Assembly: GCF_900115245.1 (NCBI RefSeq) | Contig: NZ_FOVT01000001.1 | Coordinates: 124,001-188,000 of the forward strand | Source of the DNA: Mesorhizobium sp. NFR06 | GTDB lineage: Bacteria; Pseudomonadota; Alphaproteobacteria; Rhizobiales; Rhizobiaceae | DNA length: 64,000 bases | Reading direction: 5' to 3' | Shown here: positions 9,392 through 18,977 of the stretch, piece after piece | Layout of the letters: each line of letters begins with the position of its first letter | How positions within the stretch are numbered: the first letter of the stretch is position 1 | Made by a program: the position numbers and the translations under genes | The notes under the pieces: model-generated | The model's input: only the letters and a program-made list of their open reading frames with translations | The model's database searches: none | What the model was told of the DNA's origin: nothing

Positions 9392-10795
9392 ATGTCTGCG
9401 ATCGAAGCCGGCGCTCGCGCGCCGGAAAATCTTTGGCGTCAGGAAATCAAGGCGACGGTGGCGCTCGCCTGGCCGATGGTGCTGACCAATCTCGGTCAGA
9501 CCGCCATGACCGCGACCGACGTCATGATGATGGGCCGGCTGGGCCCGGACACGTTGGCCGCCGGGGCGCTCGGCTCCAACCTCTATTTCATGCCGATGAT
9601 CTTCGGCCTCGGCCTGATGCTCGCCACCTCGCCGATGATGGCGACCGAGCTTGGCCGCCGCCGCCATTCGGTGCGTGACCTGCGCCGCACCGTGCGCCAG
9701 GGCCTGTGGCTGGCGATCCTGATCTCGATCCCGATCTGGATATTCCTCTCGCATGGCGCGGAGGTGCTTTTGGCCATGGGCCAGAAGCCGGAACTCGCGC
9801 ATCAGGCCGGCATTTACCTGCACTGGCTGCAATGGGCCGTGTTGCCCTTCTATGGCTACATCGTGCTGCGCTCCTTCATCTCGGCCCTCGAACGGCCGGG
9901 CTGGGCGCTGATCATCGTTTTCGTCGCGGTTGCCTGCAACGCCTTCTTCAACTGGGTGTTCATGTTCGGCAATCTCGGCGTCGGATCGATGGGCATTGCC
10001 GGCTCGGGCCTGGCCACCACCTTGTCCAGCATGCTGATGTTCGTTGGCCTGGCGGCGGTGGTGATGCTGGAGAAGAAGTTCCGCCGCTACCACCTGTTCG
10101 GCCGCTTCTGGCGCGCCGACTGGCCGCGTTTCCGCGGGCTGCTCAGGCTCGGCCTGCCGATCGCCGGCATCCTCGCCTTCGAGGTGACGATCTTCAATGC
10201 GGCCGCTTTGCTGATGGGCCTGATCGACGCCGAGTCGCTGGCCGCGCACGCCATCGCCATCCAGATCGCCTCGATCTCCTTCATGGTGCCGCTCGGCCTC
10301 AACCAGGCGGTGACCGTGCGCGTCGGCCTGGCGCACGGCGCCGGCAATCCGGAAGGCGTTTCGCGCGCCGGCTGGACCGCCTTCGTCATCGGCGTCTCGT
10401 TCATGGCGCTGATGGGCCTGGTGATGATCCTGTGGCCGCATCTTCTGATCAGCGCCTTCATCGATCTCGCCGACCCGGCCAATGCCAGGGTGATCACGCT
10501 TGCCGTGTCGTTCCTGGTCTTCGCCGCACTTTTCCAGATTTTCGACGGCGCGCAGGCGGTGGCCGCCGGCATGCTGCGCGGCCTGCACGACACCAAGGTG
10601 CCGATGATCTATGCGGCGATCGGCTATTGGGGCGTCGGCCTGCCGCTCGGCGTGCTGCTCGCCTTCCATTTCGGCTTGAACGGCGTCGGCATCTGGATCG
10701 GCCTGGCCTCGGGGCTGGCCGTGGTGGCGGCACTGCTGCTGGCACGCTGGCTCAGGCGGGACCGCATCGCGCCGGCGCTGGCGTTCGGGCATTGA
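9392..10795 (+). CDS. MATE-family multidrug/Na+ antiporter (NorM-like)
   Basis: A 467-residue integral membrane protein with about twelve hydrophobic segments in two halves. The N-terminal half shows the MATE pattern (VALAWPMVLTNLGQTAMTATDVMMMGRLG) and the second half repeats it (LRLGLPIAGILAFEV). MATE proteins export cationic compounds using a sodium or proton gradient. The ATG at 9392 follows GAGCGGA. It stands alone, with no adjacent regulator and a long gene-free stretch on either side. Confidence 0.9.
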   Translation: MSAIEAGARAPENLWRQEIKATVALAWPMVLTNLGQTAMTATDVMMMGRLGPDTLAAGALGSNLYFMPMIFGLGLMLATSPMMATELGRRRHSVRDLRRTVRQGLWLAILISIPIWIFLSHGAEVLLAMGQKPELAHQAGIYLHWLQWAVLPFYGYIVLRSFISALERPGWALIIVFVAVACNAFFNWVFMFGNLGVGSMGIAGSGLATTLSSMLMFVGLAAVVMLEKKFRRYHLFGRFWRADWPRFRGLLRLGLPIAGILAFEVTIFNAAALLMGLIDAESLAAHAIAIQIASISFMVPLGLNQAVTVRVGLAHGAGNPEGVSRAGWTAFVIGVSFMALMGLVMILWPHLLISAFIDLADPANARVITLAVSFLVFAALFQIFDGAQAVAAGMLRGLHDTKVPMIYAAIGYWGVGLPLGVLLAFHFGLNGVGIWIGLASGLAVVAALLLARWLRRDRIAPALAFGH

Positions 10796-11213
10796 AAGCA
10801 AGGCGGCCGCCGGTCCGGCGGATGTTATGTCCCAACATTGGGCGTATTGGACGTTGCCTTCGGAACTGTCCCCAAGCGCCATCTCCGGACGCTTGGCATC
10901 GAGGCAATGAACATCGCATATTGCGCCGTCAGCAGACGGGCAGCTTTAGGGCCACAAAGCTAGTGCGGACCCCTCCTGTTCGACTGGTGGCTTGATCTGA
11001 CCTGACGCAGACCCTCAAGCGCACTGAGGCGATGGTCTGCGTCGGGACCCAAAGATAACCCTAGGTCGGCAACTACCGCGGCGGCGCCCCGGCTTCGGCC
11101 GCTCACGAAGGGGCCGTCACGGTCTGTACCCTCACACGTTTTTGACCTGTTAGTCTGGCAACACCTGGAAAGCTTGCCGCTTCGGTGCGCTCGATCATCG
11201 CCGATCAACCGTA
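10796..11213. other. Intergenic stretch without a gene
   Basis: This gap lies between the convergent MATE and cyclase-TPR genes. No coding frame with family character was seen. Short GC-rich dyads follow the MATE stop (around 10803-10822) and could terminate transcription, but there is no clear T-run. Confidence 0.4.
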
Positions 11214-13133
11214 TTAGGTGGTGAGATCGAGCACCTTCTGCCAGCGTGGATCGTTGTGAAGCAGGTCGAAATCGGAGTCGTGCAGAACCCAAGCCTTCAT
11301 TTCATGGTGGGCCCGCGGCATCACCCTTTCGAGCAAGTCGAACGCCCGATCGCGATCGCCAAGCATGCTATGAAAGCAAGCAAGGTTGTATTGGGTCAGG
11401 ACGTCGTCGGGATCGATGGCCTGCGCGCGCGCCGCCCACTCCTTTGCCCGATCGAACTCTCCCAATTCTAAGAGTGCGTTGGCGCCGAGATAGGCGGGCC
11501 GGGCATTTTCAGGGTTCCTCGCCAGTTGCCGCTCCGCGCGCTCGAGGGCTCTGCGAGCCGTCTCCAATCTGTCGACATTTCGCCCGAGCGAGCGATAGAC
11601 CTGCACGAGCAACATCGATGACTGATAGTCATTGGGGTCGATCTCGGCCGCGCGCTCCCAGTGAGTGGCGGCCGTCTCCAGCTTACCCTGTGCGAAGCAG
11701 CAGCGGGCGTAGAAGTAATGCGCTTCGAACAGATTGGGATTGCCTGCGATCGCCCGTTCAAACGCCGTTTCGGCCTCCTTGTAGCGTTGGCCGACCGCCA
11801 AGGCGAGTCCGCGGGAGGCGTGCGCTTCGGCCAGACCGCTGTCGATCTCGAGCGCCCTCGCAGCGTTGGCGAGGATGCCCTCGAGCGAAACCTCCTCGCT
11901 ATAGTCGAGAAAGAGGAACGAGTCGCAATCGGCGGTACCGGCATAGGCGCGCGCATAGAGCGGGTCGAGTTCGATCGCCATGGCGAACATTCGCCTGCCC
12001 AGCCTGTAATATGATTTCGAACCGCGGTGGAAAAACTCCCGCCCCCTGAGATAGTAAGTATAGGCCTCGACATTCTCAGTCGGCGCCAGCTCGATCGCCT
12101 CTTTTTCTTCCGGCAGCAGCTTGACCTTCAGCTGGTCGACGATGGTGTGAGTGATCTCGTCCTGGATCGCAAAAATATCGGTCAGATCGCGATCGTAGCG
12201 GTCGGCCCAGACGTGCCCGCCATCCGCACCGTCGATGAGCTGTCCGGTGACGCGCACGCGCGACCCAACCTTGCGCACGCTACCCTCCAGAACAAATCTG
12301 ACGCCGAGTTCCTGTGCTGCCTGCTGTACTCTGATAGGCTTGCCCTTGTAGGTGAACACCGTGTTGCGGGCGATGACGTGCAGCCCCGAGATCTTCGACA
12401 GGTCGGTGATGATGTCCTCGGTGATGCCGTCGGAAAAGTATTCCTGCTCGGGGTCGCCGCTCATGTTGTTGAAGGGAAGGACGGCGATCGACGGCTTTTC
12501 CTTCGCCGGCCCCGACTTGGGTTGCGCAGCGCCGCTCGTCACGCGTGGCGGCGGAGCGGCCTGGAAGAGGTTGACGTTGTAGACCCTGACCGGCCGGTCG
12601 ATGTTCTTGAGCGCCTGCTCGCCGGTGTCCTCGAACGTCAGATCGAGCCGGTTGCCGACATTGTCGCGGACCGACCCGGACACTGCGACGCCGCCCGGCC
12701 TGGCGATGCTTTCGATGCGCGCCGCGATGTTGACGCCGTCGCCATAGATGTCGTTGTCCTCGAAGATGATGTCGCCGAGATGGATGCCGATGCGGAACTC
12801 GATGCGACGATCCTCCGCCACTTCGACGTTGCGCTCGCGCATCTTGCGCTGGATCTCCGTGGCACAGGCAACGGCGTTCACCACGCTCGGAAACTCGACA
12901 AGCATGCCGTCACCGGTGAGCTTGACGATGCGGCCCTGGTGCTCGGCGATCTTGGCGTCGGCCATCTCGCGCCGATGCGTCTTCAGAGCCGACAGCGTTC
13001 CAGCCTCATCCAGCCCCATGAGGCGGCTGTAGCCAACCACATCGGCGGCGAGGATCGCAGTAAGCCGGCGCTCCATGAGGAAATCCGGATTTTCAGAGAA
13101 GCCTAGAGTATCAGGTTCAGCAGTACGTGCCAT
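11214..13133 (-). CDS. Class III adenylate cyclase with TolB-like domain and TPR repeats (soluble form)
   Basis: A 639-residue signalling protein. The cyclase domain (about 24-190) has both metal aspartates (Asp31 in AADVVGYS, Asp75 in LTGDG), the purine-specifying Lys71 and the transition-state Asn135/Arg139 (GDGVNIAAR), so it should be active. A Pro/Ala-rich linker (191-212) replaces a membrane helix. Then come a TolB-like region (PSIAVLPFNNMSGD to about 340) and TPR repeats to the end. ATG 13133 is chosen because GCGGGA precedes it; ATG 13076 is possible, and the open frame extends to 13343 without family residues. The sensed signal is unknown. Confidence 0.85.
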   Translation of the reverse strand: MARTAEPDTLGFSENPDFLMERRLTAILAADVVGYSRLMGLDEAGTLSALKTHRREMADAKIAEHQGRIVKLTGDGMLVEFPSVVNAVACATEIQRKMRERNVEVAEDRRIEFRIGIHLGDIIFEDNDIYGDGVNIAARIESIARPGGVAVSGSVRDNVGNRLDLTFEDTGEQALKNIDRPVRVYNVNLFQAAPPPRVTSGAAQPKSGPAKEKPSIAVLPFNNMSGDPEQEYFSDGITEDIITDLSKISGLHVIARNTVFTYKGKPIRVQQAAQELGVRFVLEGSVRKVGSRVRVTGQLIDGADGGHVWADRYDRDLTDIFAIQDEITHTIVDQLKVKLLPEEKEAIELAPTENVEAYTYYLRGREFFHRGSKSYYRLGRRMFAMAIELDPLYARAYAGTADCDSFLFLDYSEEVSLEGILANAARALEIDSGLAEAHASRGLALAVGQRYKEAETAFERAIAGNPNLFEAHYFYARCCFAQGKLETAATHWERAAEIDPNDYQSSMLLVQVYRSLGRNVDRLETARRALERAERQLARNPENARPAYLGANALLELGEFDRAKEWAARAQAIDPDDVLTQYNLACFHSMLGDRDRAFDLLERVMPRAHHEMKAWVLHDSDFDLLHNDPRWQKVLDLTT

Positions 13134-13510
13134 ATGTAAATCCCGCTGGCGCGCCGCCCTGGGTATCACCAGGAGGGATTTGTGGTTCGGAAACGGTTCG
13201 ATTAACCGAACCTGCGCCTCCGCCGGAACCGCTTGGCTCTTTTGGCAGGCCGACCGCGCCTGCGTCCAAAACTGATGTCCGGAATTGGCAGTGCTAAAAA
13301 CCGACACAGGCGCCACGATCTGTGCAGGTCCGCAATGGCGCAACCTTGCCCTACAGTTTCACTGTCGGCGACGACTGCTCTTGGGCAGTGGAAAAGGTGT
13401 CCTCAACGGCCGACATCGGCGCAAAGCTGCCGCTATCTTGTTACGAAAACAAGCGTCCGCTTTTGGGTCAGAACCCGCTCAATTGGACGCCATTGACCGG
13501 AGCAACATCC
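13134..13510. other. Divergent intergenic region with a partial family D repeat
   Basis: This region separates the divergent cyclase and epoxide hydrolase genes and should contain both promoters. At 13454-13472 it holds GCGTCCGCTTTTGGGTCAG, related to the dispersed family D repeat (compare TCCGCATTGGGTCAG before 20415). The epoxide hydrolase frame stays open through here, but the residues show no similarity to the family. Confidence 0.45.
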
Positions 13511-14677
13511 ATGGCCGTGCATTCCTTCCACATCCACATCCCCGATGAACAGATCGAGCACCTGCAGCGTCGTATCCAATCGGCAAGGTGGCCATCGTCG
13601 ATCTTCGCATACGGATGGGAAGACGGTACCGACATCGATTTCCTCAGAAAGCTTTCGCTTTATTGGGAACATGATTTCAGGTGGCGCGATCACGAAGAAC
13701 GTCTCAACCTGTTGCCTCAGTTCAAGGTCACGATAGACGGGTGCGACATCCATTTCGTTCACCGGAAAGGCAAGGGGCCAGCGCCGTTGCCGTTGATCCT
13801 CACTCATGGCTGGCCCGGCTCCTTCGCCGAGTTCGAGCATGTCATTCCGCTGCTCACGGATCCTGCCAAATATGGCGGGGATGCCGAGGACGCCTTCGAT
13901 GTCGTCGCACCATCGCTTCCGGGTTTCGGCTTCTCGTCCCCGCCGCATCAGGCCGGCGTCAGCTCAAAACATGTCGCGAAGCTGTGGCGCGGCCTGATGC
14001 GCGAACTGGGATATGATCGCTTCGCCGCACAAGGTGGCGACATCGGCGCCGGCGTCTCGACCTGGCTCGCTCGGCTTTATCCGGGGGACCTTATCGGATT
14101 GCACCTGAATTACATTCCGGGCAGTTTTCGCCCGACCCTCGGTCGCCACGACCCACCTGTCACGCCGGAGGAGAAGGCATTCCTCGACGCTGCGGCAAAT
14201 TTCGCCGCGACGGAGGGGGCCTACGCTTTTCTGCAGGGGACCAAACCCCAGACGCTGGCCTTTGCACTGACAGATTCCCCAATCGGGCTGGCCGCATGGA
14301 TTGCCGAGAAGTTCCGCAGCTGGAGCGACTGCGGGGGCGAACTCGAACGCGCGATCCCTCTGGACACGCTGCTGACCGACATCTCGCTCTACTGGTTCGG
14401 CAACACGATCGAAGCCTCGCTCAGGATTTACAAAGAAAACCGCCTCTGCCCCCTGATCTTCGGCCCAGGGGAGCGAATTGCACCGCCCCTCGGCGTTGCA
14501 GTCTTCCCCCGAGAGCTTCCCATGCCACCTCGCTCCTGGGTCGAGCGAGTCTTCCGTATCGATCGCTGGACCGACATGCCGAAGGGAGGTCATTTCGCGG
14601 CGATCGAGCAACCCGAACTCCTGGTCGAGGACATCCGAGCCTTTTTTCGGCCGCTAAGGCCCAGGCCGGCAAAGTAA
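13511..14677 (+). CDS. Epoxide hydrolase (EHN-domain alpha/beta hydrolase)
   Basis: A 388-residue enzyme with an N-terminal epoxide-hydrolase domain (FHIHIPDEQIEHLQRRI onward to about 115), like the microsomal/juvenile-hormone branch. The alpha/beta-hydrolase core has the oxyanion motif HGWPGS (99-104), nucleophile Asp177 in GGDIGAG and the C-terminal catalytic histidine in KGGHFAAIEQPE. Such enzymes open epoxides to diols. The ATG at 13511 begins the family-like sequence. It stands alone and the natural substrate is unknown. Confidence 0.88.
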   Translation: MAVHSFHIHIPDEQIEHLQRRIQSARWPSSIFAYGWEDGTDIDFLRKLSLYWEHDFRWRDHEERLNLLPQFKVTIDGCDIHFVHRKGKGPAPLPLILTHGWPGSFAEFEHVIPLLTDPAKYGGDAEDAFDVVAPSLPGFGFSSPPHQAGVSSKHVAKLWRGLMRELGYDRFAAQGGDIGAGVSTWLARLYPGDLIGLHLNYIPGSFRPTLGRHDPPVTPEEKAFLDAAANFAATEGAYAFLQGTKPQTLAFALTDSPIGLAAWIAEKFRSWSDCGGELERAIPLDTLLTDISLYWFGNTIEASLRIYKENRLCPLIFGPGERIAPPLGVAVFPRELPMPPRSWVERVFRIDRWTDMPKGGHFAAIEQPELLVEDIRAFFRPLRPRPAK

Positions 14678-15315
14678 AGGAACGAAAGACCGCGCCTATC
14701 GCCACGGCCCGGAAGTCCTGATGAGGCAGGAGCAGGAGCCTCCGCTTTCGCTCCACTACGGCTGCTTCTTGCACGTTCCTGCGGTACGGCTTGCGTGGGG
14801 CCGAGGACAGACCCGCAGTTTGGACCTGCTAACCTGCAAGAGCGGAAATTCAAGTCGAGCACAGGGATGGTCGTGAGACCGGAAACAAACGGTTGCTCCT
14901 CAAGTCTCCTCCGATAATCCAAGACGTCATTCAATGTTCCGGTTCCGCTAGCCGCGTCGCGGATGAAACTGGCACGCCACGGGCTTTTTTCCTGACCCCT
15001 CAATCGCTAACCCTGTAGCACATGACGGTGCCGACTGCTAAATTAGCACATAGGCATATGCTACTGGGGTGTTTTCCTCTGAGATCCAGGCATGGTCGAA
15101 AAGCACGTTCAGCGTCGACTTGCTGCGATCATGACAGTGGATTCTTCCATCCGACCACGACGTAGAACGCCCAGCGGCTACGCAGTCGAGCCCAATGCGG
15201 CGGCCGGCTTGGTCGCGCCAGAAGCGGCCGTTGGACTTTCAGCTCCGGATGGAGAACCTGTGTCGTCTTGTGATAGAGACGTGCTATAATTGGTTAGGCT
15301 ACCGGGCTTCTTCTC
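14678..15315. other. Intergenic stretch, probably with a cyclase gene remnant
   Basis: No intact gene is supported between the epoxide hydrolase and the L,D-transpeptidase. A short frame from 15092 begins like a cyclase-TPR protein and is listed separately. The remainder shows no motif I recognise. Confidence 0.45.
15092..15139 (+). pseudogene. Possible N-terminal fragment of an adenylate cyclase gene
   Basis: The translation MVEKHVQRRLAAIMTVD resembles the first residues of class III cyclase-TPR proteins, such as the intact gene at 16715 (ERKLVAILAADVVGYSRLM). After about 16 residues the likeness stops and the frame ends at 15289 with no catalytic residues. The match is short and could be chance, but two intact homologues and another possible fragment lie within 4 kb. 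Confidence 0.35.
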
Positions 15316-15942
15316 ATGCGCGCGAAACCGCTCCTAATCGGGATAGGGCTCCCCGTGGCGGTCGCACTTTCCGGCTGTGTCACCGGCGGAGCCTACAAAG
15401 TCTTCTCGTCGGACTATGGCGGCATCACCGATGCCGGCTATCGCATACCCCCGGTCCCGATCTACAGGGTCGACCGCAAGTACATTCGTCAGATCGTGCC
15501 TTATGAGACTGGCGAACAGCCCGGCACCATGATCGTCGATACGGGGGCGAAATTTCTTTACTACGTGTTGGGGGACGGCAAGGCTCTTCGCTACGGCATC
15601 GGTGTCGGCAAGCAAGGCTTCGAGTGGCACGGCACGGCGCATGTCACGAGGAAACGCGAATGGCCTGACTGGCATGCGCCGCCGGAGATGATCGTGCGCG
15701 AGAGGAGGGAGAACGGCCGCGTCATACCGGCCTATATGGGGAGCGGGCTCAAGAACCCACTAGGCGCCCGGGCGCTCTACCTCTTCAACGAAGGCGGCGA
15801 CACCGGTTATCGCCTGCACGGAAGCCCTGAGTGGTGGTCGATCGGCAAGGCCGTCTCGGCGGGCTGCATCCGCCTTATGAACCAAGACATCATCGACCTC
15901 TACAATCGCGCCGAAATCGGCGCCAAGGTGATCGTCATCTAG
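15316..15942 (+). CDS. L,D-transpeptidase lipoprotein (YkuD/ErfK type)
   Basis: A 208-residue envelope protein. Residues 1-21 form a lipoprotein signal with lipobox ALSGC (Cys21), so it should be exported and anchored. The C-terminal YkuD domain has the HG(x)n-S-x-GC-I/V-R signature, with His167 in RLHGSPEWW and nucleophile Cys183 in SAGCIRLMN. These enzymes make 3-3 cross-links in peptidoglycan or attach proteins to it. Many rhizobia encode numerous paralogues. Neighbouring stretches are gene-poor and no operon partner is evident. Confidence 0.9.
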   Translation: MRAKPLLIGIGLPVAVALSGCVTGGAYKVFSSDYGGITDAGYRIPPVPIYRVDRKYIRQIVPYETGEQPGTMIVDTGAKFLYYVLGDGKALRYGIGVGKQGFEWHGTAHVTRKREWPDWHAPPEMIVRERRENGRVIPAYMGSGLKNPLGARALYLFNEGGDTGYRLHGSPEWWSIGKAVSAGCIRLMNQDIIDLYNRAEIGAKVIVI

Positions 15943-16102
15943 TGGCGAAAATCTAACGCTTAGTACCTTCAACAAACTACCGCTTCGGGTGGAGTATTGC
16001 CATTCGTCTCGTCGATCGGAACGAGCAGGTAGCGCCATCGGTGCCGGTTGCCGCGAATGTGTAGGGTTTCGGGCAGCGAAATGGGCTGATGGAGGGCAGT
16101 TC

Positions 16103-16135
16103 AGGGTCAGAAGCTGACGAAGCCTGATGCCATCA
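16103..16135. repeat. Family D dispersed repeat, copy 1
   Basis: A 33-base stretch identical to 21972-22004; its central 24 bases also occur at 20408-20431. The core reads GGGTCAGAAGCTGACGAAGC and contains the dyad GTCAG/CTGAC. All copies lie between genes in the loose 13-22 kb region. Confidence 0.8.
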
Positions 16136-16428
16136 GGAAATGGTGGCGAGATCGGTCCGATCTCGAACACATAACCGATGGTATGCGCAAGGCGGGACTA
16201 GAGTAACCGGTCCTGCGGAGCTCCCAAGCGACGCCCAATGTGAGCACGTAACCGCTTCTGGCACTAGTTGGTCCTTCCGATCGCTAGGACGTAAGACAGA
16301 AAACCAATCTTTCGCGACGTTGCCACCATGCAGGCAATCTGCCACGCTCAACTTGGCCGGGTATCCGAGGCCAACGCCGAAGTCGCGCGCGCTCGACATT
16401 CGACCGAATACAACCGTTAGTGACACGA

Positions 16429-16503
16429 TGAAGGGCGAACCCTACAAAAACCCGGCGGACGCCCAGATCATGATCGAAGGGATGCGCACTGCCGGACTGC
16501 CAG
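16429..16503 (+). pseudogene. Possible C-terminal fragment of a cyclase-TPR gene
   Basis: The translated segment EPYKNPADAQIMIEGMRTAG followed by LPE resembles the short tail found at the end of many cyclase-TPR proteins in rhizobia (pattern NPADxxxxxEGLRKAGLPE). It is preceded and followed by sequence without family character, so it looks like a decayed remnant. The identification rests on pattern memory only. Confidence 0.35.
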
Positions 16504-16714
16504 AGTCCGCTTCCAGGCGGTGTAAGAGCTCACTTCAACGACCGAGTTGCGCCAGGAGCCGACATTCCGTCGAACATCACCTTTGCGGAATTCAAGGCGA
16601 ACGCTCGTAGCCGATTTTGTAACGTACCTAATCGGAGAAGGGACTGTTTGCTGCTAGCTCTCGTAGGCCGGTGTGTATGGTCTTGTCATTGGGCTTTCCA
16701 TATAATTCTATCCA

Positions 16715-18934
16715 GTGGAACAGGCTCAACATCTGGAACGGAAGTTGGTCGCTATCCTCGCCGCCGACGTGGTGGGGTACAGCCGGCTGATGGGGCTGGA
16801 CGAGACGAGCACACTCTCTCGGCTCAAGGCGCTCCGGCGCGAATTCATCGAACCCTCGATCGAGGGCTACCATGGCCGCATCGTCAAGCTCATGGGCGAC
16901 GGCGCTTTAGTCGCGTTCGAGAGCGTCGTCGATGCCGTAGCCTGCGCCGTTGAAATCCAACGGGTCGCCGCGCAGCAGAACCTCGGTCTTCCCGAAGATA
17001 CCCAACTCGTGTTCCGCATCGGGATCAACCTTGGTGACGTCATCATCGACCAGGACGATTTCTACGGCGACGGCGTCAACATCGCGGCCCGCCTGGAAGG
17101 ACTGAGCGATCCTGGCGGCATTGTTATCTCGGGAACGGCCTACGATCAGGCTCACAACAAGCTCGGCCTGACCTTCAAGTCGCTCGGCGAACAGCGTCTC
17201 AAGAACATTCCAGAGCGGGTCCGCGCCTACCGGGTTCTGCTGGAACAGACCGGAGAAGCCAGCAAGTCGCGCTCTCGGCGATGGCCTGTGATGGGCGCCA
17301 CGGCGCTCGTCCTGGCTCTGATAGCGGGGATTGCGGTGATGCTCTGGCCGCAAGCGATTGCCCTCCTGCCCGGTCACGGTTCAAACCCGGTCGGTTCGTC
17401 AGCCGGCAAGCCGTCCATCGCCGTGCTGCCGTTTGCCGATCTTAGCGAGAGGGCGGGCCAGGATTATTTTGCCGACGGGCTCGCAGATGATCTCATCACC
17501 GATCTCTCGAAGATCTCCGGGCTCCTCGTCATCGCACGCAACTCCGCGTTCTCCTTCAAGGATCGATCCCTCGACGTCGACGAGATCGCGGCGCAGTTGA
17601 ACGTCCGTTACGTGGTCGAGGGCAGCGTCCGGCGGGAGGAAGATCTAGTCCGCATCAATGTCCAGCTCATTGATGCCCAAACGGGGAGCAACATCTGGGC
17701 CGAGCGTTACGACCGCGACTACTCCAGGATATTTGCAGTTCAAGACGAAGTGATCGGGCGGATCGTTGAGGCACTTTCGGTGCGTCTGACGGAAGGCGAA
17801 AGAGCGCAGATTGCTCGCCTCCCCACGCGAAGTCTGGAGGCATACGATTTCTACACCCGTGCCGAGCAGAAGGTTTATGTGGTCGACAACAGGTCTCTCG
17901 GAGAGACCCTGTCCCTGTATCAAAAGGCGATTAAGCTCGATCCTGCGTTTGCGGATGCTTACTCGGGCTATGCCCGTGCCACGGTGGACGTGCTCGGCTT
18001 CGACTACCAGGTGCTCATGCTCAGCGCCGTCGCTCGCCAGCGCGCCTACGAAGCGGCAGGGCGGGCGCTGGAGCTCAATCCGCAATCTGCGCGCGCCTAT
18101 GCCGTGCTCGGCATCCTGCAGATGCTGGACGGCGCATGGGACCAGGCGATCGCGTCGGTCCAGAAAGCCGTCGCGCTGGACCCGAACGGCGCGGAGGCGG
18201 AGCTCAATCGGGCGATCGTGCTGACCTACGCAGGACAGAACGCGGAGGCGTTGGCAGCGATGGAACGCGTGTTGCGGCTCGATCCCAAGCCGCGCGCCCA
18301 GGTCTTCGACTACTACGGCTTCGTGCTCTACATGAACCATCAGTACGAGAAGGCCCTGAAGGCGCTGGGCGAGGTCCAGCCGGAAGAGCGCAGCGACCTT
18401 GGTCTCGAAACGCTGGCCATGGCAAATGCGCGGCTGGGCCGCATGGCCGAGGCGCACGATGCGGCTACAGCAATCCTGAAAAAGATACCCGAGCAGAACC
18501 TCGCTGGTTATCGTATCGTTTACGCCCACCATCGGCGGCAAGAGGACCTCGATCACCGGTTGGACGCCCTTCGCGCCGCGGGGGTTCCCGAGCGGAGCTT
18601 CGATTTTCGCGGGCGGGAGGAGGACCGTCTGGGCGCCGCCGCGATACGAGCCTTAGCGGGCGATCGTACATGGGTAGGACATCAATACAATGGCGCGGCG
18701 TTCGTCATGGAGCTGAGTGCAAATGGAGATTTCGCACTGAGCTCGCAAAGCAGCATCATCACCGGGGCGTACAGCGTGGATGGCGATCTCTTCTGCACGC
18801 AATCCACCGCGACCTTGCTCGGCCGCAAGTTCTGCGCCCCGGTCTATCGCAATCCCCGGGGGAGCAGCGAAACGCAGGACGAGTACGCTTGGCCGGACTC
18901 CGTCACCGTCTGGTATTTCTCGGTGTCTCCGTGA
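16715..18934 (+). CDS. Membrane-anchored class III adenylate cyclase with TolB-like and TPR domains
   Basis: A 739-residue protein starting at GTG. The cyclase domain (10-175) has Asp18, Lys58, Asp62, Asn122 and Arg126, all canonical. A basic stretch (SRSRRW) precedes one membrane helix (191-218), placing the cyclase in the cytoplasm and the rest probably in the periplasm. A TolB-like domain (PSIAVLPFADLSERAGQDYF, from 233) and TPR repeats (about 390-600) follow. Unlike the cyclase at 11214, it ends in an extra domain of about 100 residues (TWVGHQYNGAAFVMELSANG onward) that I do not recognise. It probably senses an envelope signal. Confidence 0.85.
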   Translation: MEQAQHLERKLVAILAADVVGYSRLMGLDETSTLSRLKALRREFIEPSIEGYHGRIVKLMGDGALVAFESVVDAVACAVEIQRVAAQQNLGLPEDTQLVFRIGINLGDVIIDQDDFYGDGVNIAARLEGLSDPGGIVISGTAYDQAHNKLGLTFKSLGEQRLKNIPERVRAYRVLLEQTGEASKSRSRRWPVMGATALVLALIAGIAVMLWPQAIALLPGHGSNPVGSSAGKPSIAVLPFADLSERAGQDYFADGLADDLITDLSKISGLLVIARNSAFSFKDRSLDVDEIAAQLNVRYVVEGSVRREEDLVRINVQLIDAQTGSNIWAERYDRDYSRIFAVQDEVIGRIVEALSVRLTEGERAQIARLPTRSLEAYDFYTRAEQKVYVVDNRSLGETLSLYQKAIKLDPAFADAYSGYARATVDVLGFDYQVLMLSAVARQRAYEAAGRALELNPQSARAYAVLGILQMLDGAWDQAIASVQKAVALDPNGAEAELNRAIVLTYAGQNAEALAAMERVLRLDPKPRAQVFDYYGFVLYMNHQYEKALKALGEVQPEERSDLGLETLAMANARLGRMAEAHDAATAILKKIPEQNLAGYRIVYAHHRRQEDLDHRLDALRAAGVPERSFDFRGREEDRLGAAAIRALAGDRTWVGHQYNGAAFVMELSANGDFALSSQSSIITGAYSVDGDLFCTQSTATLLGRKFCAPVYRNPRGSSETQDEYAWPDSVTVWYFSVSP

Positions 18935-18977
18935 CGGGCGTCATTCGACTTGCGGGGCTCGCGACATCGCGCCGGAG

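Larger units (their letters stand above)
15943..16714. other. Intergenic stretch with repeat D and a probable gene remnant
   Basis: This 772-base stretch has no intact gene. It holds a 33-base repeat (16103-16135) and a short cyclase-like C-terminal fragment (16429-16503). An open frame of about 156 codons (16140-16610) exists, but outside the fragment it has no domain character. The GTG start of the next cyclase gene lies at its end, just after a TATAAT at 16701-16706. Confidence 0.45.

Noticed and set aside
8918..10882. Open frame of about 650 codons antisense to the MATE gene
   Set aside because: Low-complexity Asp/Arg/His/Gln-rich translation without domains; the MATE gene on the other strand is clear.
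14421..15003. Short overlapping frames around the epoxide hydrolase end
   Set aside because: They lack ribosome sites and family features and conflict with one another.
16140..16610. A 156-codon frame as an intact gene
   Set aside because: Only a short segment resembles a known protein tail. The rest shows no domain, and the stretch overlaps the family D repeat region, so a remnant is more likely.
16683..16715. TATAAT at 16701-16706 as a promoter giving a leaderless cyclase mRNA
   Set aside because: The nearest -35-like TTGTCA is only 12 bp upstream, and no good hexamer is found at 17 bp, so the promoter is not supported.
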